Shown here: piece after piece, positions 35,129-46,300 of the stretch
Numbering within the stretch: position 1 is the stretch's first letter
Layout: every line of letters begins with the position of its first letter
Assembly: GCF_032854445.1 (NCBI RefSeq)
Contig: NC_088302.1
Location: 13,263,338-13,327,337 of the forward strand
Reading direction: 5' to 3'
DNA: 64,000 nucleotides
From: Liolophura sinensis
Taxonomy: Eukaryota; Mollusca; Polyplacophora; Chitonida; Chitonidae
The notes under the pieces: model-generated
What the model was told of the DNA's origin: nothing
Databases searched by the model: none
Seen by the model: only the letters and a program-made list of their open reading frames with translations
Translations under genes and position numbers: made by a program

Positions 35129-37772
35129 GCATAAACACGACACTAAATCTACATATGATTCTGATGAGTGATGAAAGTAAGGCTAGGTTTAACTGGATAA
35201 GATATTACAGACTGATTTATATTTCTGCACATGAATGATATTAATTATATAGTCACAATTAAACAGTGAACTGGAAAATGTGCAAGGCTGCTTAAAGAGC
35301 TACTACAGTGTGAAGACCTGAATGTCTTAAAAGGATGGTTAAATGATAAGGATTGAGCTAGTCCGAATTGTTTTCCTAAATTATTAAAAAACAGCAATGA
35401 ATTAAAGGCGCTGTCACTAGTTTTGGAAGGTAGTACGGAAACAAAAGTTTTCTGTCATTTCCAATTTTGCCTGTTGTGATGAACATCATGCAAGAACAAC
35501 CGGCCTCACCCATCGCTGATATATAGCAGCAAATGACGTTGCACATTCAAACGCGCGAGACGTCATTCCAGCATAACTGCCTTACTTGATGTCGCATCTA
35601 CTTGACTCATCGTCACATAAGGAACATAATCATATCACATCAGGAAAATTTTAAAGAAACTGCCGAAGATTTTTTTTGAGGACTCTTCACTTATACGAGT
35701 TAAATGGTGTTCTTCGTCATAAATCTTTTTGAGCCCTGTCGTTAGCTCTGTTCCCTAGGGTATCCCTCGTATCATTTTAATATTTCCGCGCAGATTCTCT
35801 TAGGACTGAAGTAGCACGCTAACAGACAGCTGACTGCTCAATATACTAATTACAATGCTCCAGTAGAAAACATCATTTATAATGGTGTTTTGGGAGGTAT
35901 TTTTCTGAAAGAGCACCAATTGGTTGCTAGGAAATGTATATATGTGAAGTTCGGCGATACTGCTGCAATAATTCATTGAAGAATCTCCATTTCACAATGA
36001 ACAGCAGAGAAGAGGCTCAGCAACAGAGTCATCAACCTTGTCATTACAACTCCCTGTAGTCTTAGTGATTTCAGCAATAAATGACAAATACAGGTACACA
36101 GACCTATATAATACTTGTTTTTATTGTACGTGTTTCCAACTCAAAATCTACAGTCTGTCAGTCCTAACCATTCACCTGTATAAGCCAGAGCATGTGTCAT
36201 GTTAAGTAAGACCAACCTAACCCACCTGTTGCCCGGTCTCATTCGACTCACTTCTCCTGGCCATGTTTTAAATACCCACACTGCTAGCAATTCCACCAAT
36301 CAACAGCTTGTAGCTAGACAGGCTTAGACACGTCAACTCAGCAAGCTGAGACACAAACATCCCTACAGGCATGACCGTGTGCGGTAAAATTGCAACATCT
36401 CTAACATTCATATTTAGGCATATAAAAACTAAAGTATTTCAACACGTCTATTTATATCCCGTGATGAAATTAGGTTACAACTGTTTACACTTTCTCAAGA
36501 GGTCAAACTAAATACAATTTGCATTGCTGTTTGTGTGTGAATGTAACATTATAGAGGGTGGAGTTTAGTGTTCTGCATACTTTATTTTAAGACTGATAAA
36601 ATTGTACTTTTTGTGAAGTCCTGAAATTGGTCAATTCAATCAATTACATGTAGTTTTCTCTCTGAAAGCAAATCAAAAACGTGCCTTAATCTCACTTAAA
36701 GTTGCTCTTTCACATGCGAAAAAATTGAGGAATTAGGTTAACTACTCCAACTACTGTATATATGTATGAACTACAGAAGAGCATCTCAGCTAGATTTATA
36801 TCAAATGCTTTACTCTCCAGTCTCTGCATCCGCCCATGTGGGAGCCAACTATTACGTTTTCCAGCAACCTCCATAGGTTCTGCTTGGGGTTTAGTTCTCT
36901 TCCCCTTGCATATTTTATATTATGGACAATTTGAGTTTGAATATGTGTTACACTATGGTATATGTTTCTGATAATCTCAGATATTCCCCATAGTTACAAA
37001 ATGGAAGGCCATAGGTTGGGGTGGGAGGGGCAGGAGGTATTTATATTTATGCTATGAACGGATATGCCTGAGAGTATACTTAACTCTACAGTGCTGTAAA
37101 TAAACACCCACCCACACCAGGGATGCACTGGAGAGATCCACTTCCATAAAAACCTATGCTACACTTACTTGTTTATACTAAAAAAACAACCTGTTGCTGA
37201 TGGCCCGGGGTCAAGTTCGCCTGAGCCTATCAACTTATGACCCTTGACCTCTATATTGTAGGTGTAGGCCCTACACAAGACCTTCCGTATGATATATACA
37301 TCAAGTGCTTGCTCAGGATACTTTAAATAGCAACTCTGAAATCTGCTAGCTGGAGTGATGGTCTTTATCAATGAAGGCAACTCACATTTACATGTAGGTC
37401 AAGTATTAGGCCATACCCTTCCAGTTTCGCTGCCTGATAAATATAGGTCATGCTAGCGGAGCTGATAATAGGCCTTGCAGTTCATAGACATGTTGGCTTA
37501 TGCCCTACACAACAAAACAATTTTGTGATTTCTGTTCACCGTCAAAATGCTTCTTATGAAATAGAATACACAGAAAGACAAACAAAAAAAAAACCCAGAG
37601 CAAATGAATTATCAAAACTGATACGTATAGGGAAAATATTAACCTTCAAGATACAGTTAAGGTATATAAACTGTGCAATAACGCAAGACAGACTACATCA
37701 CTTTTGCACTCAATCGAAGAAAAGAGATTCGCATGTGTATCTAAAGACAAGAAGTTATGTACCATCACTTAC
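35129..37772. other. 5' intron of DUF1761 copy 1; dispersed repeats, no gene
   Basis: Holds a copy of the dispersed repeat also seen at 17175 (here 36586-36735). Short open frames have no splice or homology support. Confidence 0.55.
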
Positions 37773-37930
37773 GATTCAAAATTTCACCTAAACCAACAAA
37801 CCTCCTCGTTCTTACTGACCCCCTGACGTTTCGGTTGGTGAACCTCACGTGGGTATATGTTTTCCCGCGAGTGTGTTCCATTTTCCACAAAAAAGAAGGG
37901 GGTACAGGATGTCTTACTTTATATAGGGTG
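37773..37930 (-). promoter_or_regulatory. First exon and promoter of DUF1761 copy 1
   Basis: A donor (GAATC|GTAAGTG on the minus strand) sits at 37772/37773. At 37859-37885 is the block GAAAATGGAAC, two bases, then ACTCGCGGGAAAAC, containing an E2F-like GCGGGAAA. It is almost identical to 43119-43145 in front of copy 2, and at the same distance from that gene's donor (86 against 89 bp). A TATA-like CTATATAA lies upstream near 37918-37925. Confidence 0.6.
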
Positions 37931-40239
37931 GGTACAATTACACCAACAGCCACCGATCTCAGATGCAGAGTGACAGAACTTTTGGTCAGACTTCATAAAA
38001 ACCTTCATCTTTGTAAAGTAGGCCCTACGGTGTACCTGAAATTAGCAAGTGCTGCCAAAGTGAAATATCTGTACTTTGCATTACGAATAGCCTGGGACTA
38101 ATATAATAAATATTATATTAATCTATCTCTGTAGGGCTGTCATTACTTATACTGTCACAGCCCTCTCTTGTTCCAAAAGCTTACCTTGAACACCTGTGTA
38201 TTGTCCTTGCTGCTACTTATATACTACTGCTGGGCATCAAATAATTTATCTGTCCCTAGTCATAGTCGTCTCAGCTATCAATTCCAGGTAGGTGTTCCCA
38301 TGTGTCATCACTAATAAATTCACACAATCATAAAATTAGTGGAAACTGGATAAATTCTAACTCCAACTGCTATATTCCAATGCATACCGGTACCGGTACT
38401 CCTCACAGTGAAGTGAATCATGTATACAGTTATCACTGCCACTATTAGACAAGTTAGATCTTTCGACACGCATACTGGCTAGTTGTTTAGGATTAGTCTC
38501 ACCAGTAATGACATACAGCGAACCCACAATCAACAATGATGAATAAAATTTTTTTTCCAACAATTAAAGAATAGATGCGCAAAATATGCTAATTGCTAGT
38601 AACGTCAGTAATTATCTCCCTTGCATGGAATCTGAGGAGTATGCAATCGATTATTTGGTGCCCAGCAGTAGTAAAAGCCAGCAAGGAAAGTACAGAGGTG
38701 TTTGAGGTAAGCTTATGGAACAAGACAGGGCTGTGATAGTACAGGTAAGCTACCCACAGAGCTATATTAGACCCGTGTTTGACACTTGAAACTTATGCAG
38801 ATAAGAAACTGCATATATATACAACATATGTTGTCATGTACTCCATATACTAAGTGTGTAAATAAACAGTTGATTGATTATGAGGGAGACGAGGGTTGAT
38901 GGAAAATCATTTATATAATTGTCTAAGGCAGGACAAATCATCTGTTTTTAAAGCACTTTCACTGGTGAAATGTGCACCTACAACATAAACTTCTAATATG
39001 TAGATGTGATAGAGTGACCCTGTTTGGGTTCTTGCAGTTTTGACATGTTGCGGCTAAAATCCTCATTATCTCAGAAAAATATCAACGTTTTTCCTTAATT
39101 TCAGTGACTTTGGGATGTAAGTTCTTCATACACAAACTGTGAATTTTCAAGAAATTCTCAACAGTTGCATGGTTTAAAAGCTGTTTATTTTCAATAAGAA
39201 CATATTGTTATAACCAACTTGAAAGTAGTATAAAAGTTTATTTTGTATATAAAACATTCTTAAAACAGTTACATAAACCCATTATTACCAATAAAGGTTG
39301 TCACATACAAACAGCACCTAACACCTTTCGAATATGTGTAGCCATGTGTATTTATAAACCACATATATATACATATAAAACAGTATATGTTCTGATCAAA
39401 GGCAGTGACATACACCTTTCAGTATCTAGTAAAATATACCACACACCCTTTTCTTTTTTTAAAACAATGAGATGACAAAGAAACATAAGATGTACAATGT
39501 ATGAAATTTGATGGACAGAGCAAAAAAAGTACGGAGCACAAAAACACTCAAATCATACCTGTAATTACAAAAAATTTATACATGTTTAAAAAAAAATTAC
39601 AGGGATATTGTATAAATGTTCCTTACTAAGAGTATGCTCTAATAACTGACCTTCACGTAATTTAAAAAGAACACACTAAAACCTGTTATCATTACACACA
39701 TATTGTAATGGCATAATGGAGAGCATAATCAAAATATTAGTAAAAAATGATGTCTTTTGTAATCGAAATATCTTAATAATCCTTCAGTTGTTCTGTGTAA
39801 TGACACATGAAGTACTTCATCACCTGTATTAAATATAAGTGTCTCTGAAAAGTTACAGGAGAACAACTATTCTTATGTTGCTTCAGTAACAAGATTACAG
39901 TATAACACTTTGCTGAGTAAACATGTGACCGGATTCAAATTTATAACTCTAATAATGTTGATCAAACAGTTTGGCTTGACCATAGGCTTTACCCCAAGTT
40001 TATTTACCTTCGAAAAAACAACATTTTGAGCTACATGTATTTTACAACAACCTGTTTCTCATATGCTGTAGTTACTGTTACTGTTACTTACTCTACATAT
40101 AGGTCAATCATGCAACTTTGTTTCACATATGATTACCATATATATATATACATATATATCAAATAATCATTTTGCTACATTGTTACAATTTACTGAGCCC
40201 TTGTTGTGAATGATAATGTATTAAGAGCTGTCCTTTCTC
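37931..40239. other. Intergenic region between the two DUF1761 copies
   Basis: AT-rich with TATATATATA runs (about 39363-39375 and 40138-40160) and no coding signal. The lower end includes the 3' UTR of copy 2. Confidence 0.5.
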
Positions 40240-42017
40240 TTACAGGAATAAACCAATACCGACACTCATGGTCAGAATGACAGCAGTGTTAAATCCATTA
40301 TCAATAGCAAACAATGCCCAGGATTTTTTACCAAACATGACATGGCAGATTTCTGAGATGGCGCAGACTGTTGAAATGGAGAGACCAGCTGCCATGGCCA
40401 TAGGGAGGTTATCAATCAACATGTGGTTCCTGAAAACATCACAACAACATGGTTTTTACAGCAGGGCCTGATCTAGGCTGAATTTGAACACAGACAGAGT
40501 TAGGGCTTTACTTGCTTGGGACTTCGGCATTCAAACAAGGAATGATAACAACAAATCTTAAATACAGTGTATCAAAAGGCCTAAAGTTTTGTTCAAACTA
40601 TGTTGCTTTTTTCCCATGCTTTGTGAGTTCTAATATCTTGGACTGGTGATTTTAGATTTGTTTGGAAGGTAGGATGATATCCCACCGGAAAAATGTAAGT
40701 TTCAGCTCAAAAATAATATTTTATGACATTTAAAAATGCACAGGTGTGGGCCAAATTTTTGGTCATGTAGGTCAATGGTTCTGTTGTTTGTGAAACTGTC
40801 CTTGAAAGGCTTTATACAGTTATTTGTTACAATATTGTCCTATTCCTTATTCAAAACTCTTACTTTAGCCATTCAGATTGTTTTTCTCTACCGGAATTTT
40901 CTGGCTTTTATCTTTTGTTTTTTATCTCAGACTGTCTGTCCCCACTCAGATAGCTTGTCTCCACCCAGAATGTCTATTTATGCTCATATTGTTTTGTCCA
41001 CCCTCATTGCCCGTCCCCACCCAGATTGCCTGTCTCCATCCAAATTGCATCTCAACCCATATTGCCTGTCCTCACCAAGATTGTCTGTCCCATTCTAGAT
41101 TGGGTGTCTCAACCCATATTGTCTATCCCCACCCAGACTCTATGACCTCACCTAGATAATTTGTCCGCACCCAGATTGCCTGTCCCCACCCAGGATGTCT
41201 ACTCCCGCCCAGATTGTGTCCCAACTCAGAATGTCTGCTCCCACCTAGATTGTTTTCCCAACTAGATTGTCTGCCCACAGCTAGATTGCCTGTCAGCACC
41301 CAGATATCTATTCCCACCCAGACTGTCTGTTCTCATCCTGACTACCTATTCCCACCCAGACTGTCTGTCCCCACCCAGATTGTCTGGTCCCTCCAAAATT
41401 GCTAACCAAGATTGTCTTCCCCTAGCTTGTCTTTATTTAAGCCCAGACTGGCTGCCTCTTGCATCCAGATTGTCAGTTCCTATCCATATTATCTTGTTTA
41501 CCTCAGTATTTCTTAACCAAGATAGCCCTTCTTATAGCCCACATTTTCTGTCCAGTCCCAGACAATATTTCTTTAATCAGGTTGTAAATATTCCCACCTA
41601 GATCACTGAAACTTAAATTTTAATACTAGTCATACTAACACAAAGTAAAAAAAGCACTTTGGCCTGAGGTAAAGTTGATACTGGGATTATGAAGTTTTAA
41701 TACACTTTTTAATACAAGCCACATACTGTTTTGAATATGTGTGTGCCCACAATAAGTTGCACTTTTTTAATCCCACTGGGCCATTACAGTGTTAAAACAG
41801 AAACTTACACATAAACATGTCGCAGAATTCCAGCGAGAGCAGCATGTGCTGCCATGGAAACGACCATAGCACGACCTGAAGAAGATTTCAGTTCCTCTGG
41901 GCGTTTTCTTGGGTGCACCATCCTCATCCATGAATCTCCGAACAGTACCGAGGAGTACCACACCATGCCCACCAGCTCACTGGCTACAAATCCCGCCACA
42001 GGGCCCCAGAGCGACAT
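40240..42017 (-). CDS. DUF1761-type small membrane protein, copy 2
   Basis: Coding exons 42017-41809 (209 bp) and 40429-40240 (190 bp) have exactly the lengths and phase of copy 1 and also give 132 residues. By eye the two proteins are about 64% identical. AHAALAG, AISEICHVMFG, KSW, FAID, GFNTAVIL and GIG are unchanged, while WYSPL has become WYSSV. It has the same four hydrophobic segments. A GTG in frame just upstream is not needed as a start; ATG at 42017 aligns with copy 1. An acceptor (GTAAACAG) directly before the ATG points to a non-coding first exon, for which a donor exists at 43029. The gene is head to head with SNAPC3. Function unknown. Confidence 0.86.
40655..40765. repeat. Three-copy dispersed repeat (also 550-655 and 49915-50020)
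   Basis: Shared pieces include GGTAGGATGATAT-C-AC-GGAAAAATG and, in two copies, AATATTTTATGACATTTA. All three lie in introns and in plus orientation. No termini or coding content, so the family is unknown. Confidence 0.6.
40925..41600. repeat. Pyrimidine-rich minisatellite, about 18-20 bp unit
   Basis: Units like CAGATTGTCTGTCCCCACC recur some 30 times with many differences. The array fills the coding intron of DUF1761 copy 2 and has no counterpart in copy 1, so it grew after the gene duplication or was lost from the other copy. Confidence 0.85.
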
Positions 42018-42228
42018 CACTGTTTACACAATCATATAGTAAGACTTGAAGCAAAAATGTTTATTAAAAATAACTAGCCTTTCCCTTAGCCAGAATAAAA
42101 AGCAAAATAAAGAATTCCCATCTGATGGACGTTTTTTTTTTTTGTGATAGGGTCCAGTTAAACCCAACAAGAAGATTCTTTAAAGATAGTCTGACTTAAT
42201 GATGTGGGCCTGTATACATAGTCTTTTT

Positions 42229-42483
42229 CCTGAGGGGGCCTCTGTGGCTCAGTTGGTTAGCGCACTAGCGCAGCATAATGACCCAGGAGTCTCTCACCAA
42301 TGCGGTTGCTGTGAGTTTAAGTCCAGCTCATGCTGGCTTCCTCTCCGGCTGTAAGTGGGAAGGTGTGGCAGTAACCTGCAGATGGTCCTTCCCGGTTTCT
42401 TCCTACCATAATGCTGGCTGCCGCTGTATAAGTGAAATATTCTTGAGTACGGTGTAAAACACTAATCAGATAAATAAATAAAT
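42229..42483 (+). mobile_element. MetaSINE-like SINE, full length
   Basis: GGGGGCCTCTGTGGCTCAG head with A-box, B-box-like GAGTTTAAGTCC, core with a small deletion, and AGATAAATAAATAAAT tail. In the 5' intron of DUF1761 copy 2. Confidence 0.88.
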
Positions 42484-43029
42484 TTTTCCTAGAGAGCTGC
42501 ACAAAATGATCGTAGGCTAAGTTAATTGTAACTACCACATATGTTTGACATTTGTCGCCATGGTAGTTACAATCAACTCAGCCCAGGATCGTTTATCAAG
42601 CGGCTTCTGAAGTCTTTCTATGACATATTCAAGGACCTCCCCTAACCCTCCCCCACCCTCCTCCTTAAACCGCTCCCCACAACGTATCCTAACCTCTCCA
42701 TCAGTAATAACGGTAGGCCTACGCCTACCCAAGTATTACCCCCTCCCCCACCCCCCATATTGTAACTAGGTCAGCTTTGAGAATACCTTTAGGCCTATGT
42801 GTAAACTCGCTCAGGCGTGACACGTGAAACTGCATGCACGGTCCCCGGAGACGGGTGGATGGAAGTTTTAGTAATGCCAGAGTTATATTAGTCCCAGGTA
42901 ATGCCTATTCACCGATCTGGAAGACGCAAGCAATCCCCACAAATCTCAGCATGGTTTCAATAAACTGTTCTGTTATCTGTCAAAGCACAAACTGTTGCAT
43001 TCAAAGAATAACGTACATGTGAAACTCAC

Positions 43030-43356
43030 CGGTTATGTCCCACAGAAAGTTCAAAAGAGCTCGCACTATAAATGTATGAAAATCAAACAAGTTAACTGTG
43101 ATGCTCTACTACCAAGACGTTTTCCCGCGAGTCCGTTCCATTTTCAAACGGTGGGGAATAGGGTTGGTGAGGCAGTGAGTATCCCCTATTTAGACATCTG
43201 TCGCGTTTTTTTATTAGTCGACGGATACTACCATACCTATCAGATAATATATGCTTTGATGCTTGTCTACATCAGATACATTTAAAGATTTTACGGGATA
43301 AAAAGAAGTTTCTCGGCGAGTTTATCACACCCTTTTCCTATTTTAAGTTGGAGAAG
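43030..43356. promoter_or_regulatory. Probable bidirectional promoter, DUF1761 copy 2 / SNAPC3
   Basis: On the minus strand a donor (CCG|GTGAGT) ends a non-coding exon at 43030, and the conserved E2F-like block lies at 43119-43145. On the plus strand the SNAPC3 ATG is at 43357. The start sites should therefore be within about 250 bp of each other. Confidence 0.55.
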
Positions 43357-46300
43357 ATGGAGAGCAAATTTCAACGAAAACAACATCCGACCATAAGGGC
43401 TTCTGAGCTTATCGGTGTACGAGAGTTCACAGCCAGCTGGACATCAAATCTGGACAATGACTTAGATCTTGGGCGTGAAGGTGCCGAAAATGAACGACTG
43501 AAGAGAGCAATGAATGTTCCTGATGAAACGTTCGAAGAGCTCTCGGCAGTTTGCAGGTATTGACCCCACTAAGGGCCCAGTTTTCGTATATCACATTGGC
43601 TCGAATACATGGAATGGTACAGTTGGAGACAGATGCAGAATACAAGTACGTCCTGACCAATGACATTGAACGGACAACCGAAACTATCTGGTATATTTAT
43701 TTTAATAGTGAGGGCCGGCTGACAGACCAAGTATGTCGGCAAGTACCAAATACTCAATAGAATTGTAGGATTGTTTGACGTGGTGAACTGGTGGACCAAG
43801 GTGGTCGCTTGTTCGAATCCATCTCTCGTTGGTTCCGGCGTGAACATGTTTGTTAGGTACCAGCCAAAGTTTTCTGTATTCCTAAATCTGTCTGCAGCTG
43901 TGGAAACACTGATTACATAAATAAATTGAAAACAGTACTTGGGATCTTTATTTAGAGTCCTGCCACTGTTTCAGATCTGCCTATAGTCTTAGGTGCTCAG
44001 TCTGAAAAATGGATTTGACTATGAAGTTGCATCATATCCTCTAGCCGGGGGCTCCGTGGCCTGGTGGTTAGTGTGCTAGTGCAGCTCATTGACACAGGAG
44101 CCTGTCACCAATACCGTTGCTATGACAGGAGTTCCAAGTCCAGCTCATGTCGGAAGGTCCGCTAGCAACCTGTGGTTGGTTGTGGGTTTCTCCCAGGCTC
44201 TGCCCGTTTTACTCCCTCTGTAATGCTGGCCACTTTAAATAAAGTATTCTGCGGTACATTGTAAAACACCAATCAGTTAAATAAAATAATGAAACCTTGC
44301 CCACCACATGACAAAATTAGACTGCCATCCTAAACATTACAACTCCTATCACTGTTCAGATACACTTGAAAACTTCCCATGCATCAAGCTACTAGATCAG
44401 TTGTGTGTGCTCCATTGTTAGTTTATCCAGTGTACGACTAGCCCTGTATCTCAACCCAAAACGGCTGACGATAATCTTCAAATGTTCGCTATAGGCAAGC
44501 ATGCTGAAGTTTTCGCAGTCGGGCATATCAGGTCCATGTCATATGTACACTCATACTGCTTAAAATCTGGTGTTATTTCTTATACTTTTGAAGGTTTATC
44601 AGAAATTCTCTCAAAAGTTATGCTGCTGTGCAGATACAGTGTACAGATAGTAAGGATTTATTTATTTGATTCGTGTTTTACGCCGTACTCAAGATATTTC
44701 ACTTATATGATGGCATATAAGGTTATTATGGTGGGTGTAAAGTGAGCAGAGCCCGGGGGAAACCCATGACCATCTGCAGGTTGCTGACAGGTAGTAAGAA
44801 ATAGTGATTTTAAATTGTTTGGCAGCAATATACTTTTAAAAGATTTGATTCCATGGAGTATTAGCTGCAGTGGTTTGGGTGTAGATAATTATAATTTTGG
44901 GTGTTTATCACGTAAATCGAAGCTGGTGATTCTTTTCGTTATTTCATCAACTGGTTGTGTTGATAGCCCTGAGACACTTGTGACAAAGCTTTCTGTGGAT
45001 TTGGAAACCAAAGACAGACTTTATCAGTCATTTCCGAAAGAAGTGGATTTATCAGCTGTGAGGTCAGTATACCTGTATTTACCTATGAGTATCATATTGT
45101 ATCATTTGTATGAGTATCATATTGTATCATTTCTGTGAGTATTATATTGTATCATTTTGTATGAGTATCATATTGTATCATTTGTATAAGTATCATATTG
45201 TATCATTTGTATGAGTATTATATTGTATCATTTGTATGAGTATCATATTGTATCATTTGTATGAGTATTATAATGTATCCCATCTCTGACATTGTAAACT
45301 ATTACAGTTCAGGATCCACTTTCACTAAACTTTGTAAGTCATATTTCTTGTAGCTTTTTTTTTGAAAGATGTCTGTAGGTTATAGTGTCATAAGTCAACA
45401 TCATTTGCCGGAAAAGTGAAAAATAGATTTAGGAGTTAGCATACCTTGTTACATGCTATTTCTAGTGGGTCACTGCTGTCTGTCCATATACTGTCTAGAC
45501 ATCTCAGCTGTCAATTCTGTGTTGATATCCCCATATGTCATCAGTGGTACATCAGCTTGAGCATAAAACTTGTTTAAACTGGACAAGTGTGGGAACATGC
45601 TACAAGCTACATATTAGACACATATTTACATAGTTTTTATTTTAAGAGATTTTTTATATTATAATAGGTTACAAAAAGTGGATGTTGAAAAAAGGAAAGC
45701 TCACATAGAGTATCATAAAGCCCGCATGAGAAGAATGAAGTACAAATGTAGAGACCAGCTGTTGGTAAGTCTGGATTCACACAAATGTTTGTAAATTCAG
45801 ACAACTTTTTGTATAGTGAAATTAGCTACAGACAAGAGCAGATTCACATAACTGTGTTTGTACATAGTTAAGTTATTGGTTAGACAGATTCTCACAAGTG
45901 TTTCTCACAAGTACATGTAAGTTACTGGTTGAACAGAATTCCAACAACTTTGTACAGATTAATTACAGGCAAGACTGGATTCACAAAACTTCATAGATTT
46001 GAATAGTCATAACTGTTTGGTTCCAAGATTGGACAGAATTCATACAGCTGTGTGGAGATCAGTTACTTGTGAACAGTATTGAAACAACTGTGTACAGATC
46101 AGTTACTGTTGAACAGTATTGAAACAACTGTGAACAGATCAGTTACTGATGAACAGTATTGAAACAACTGTGAACAGATCAGTTACTGGTGAACAGTATT
46201 GGAACAACTGTGAACAAATCTGTTACTGGTGAACAGTATTGAAACAACTGTGAACAGATCAGTTACTGGTGAACAGTATTGAAACAACTGTGAACAAATC

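Noticed and set aside
37450-38101. Frames of 113 and 114 codons on the plus strand
   Set aside because: They overlap the antisense promoter and first exon of DUF1761 copy 1 and show no domain or splice support.
40736-41601. Cys/Pro/Leu-rich frames up to 120 codons
   Set aside because: They are translations of the 18-20 bp pyrimidine-rich minisatellite.
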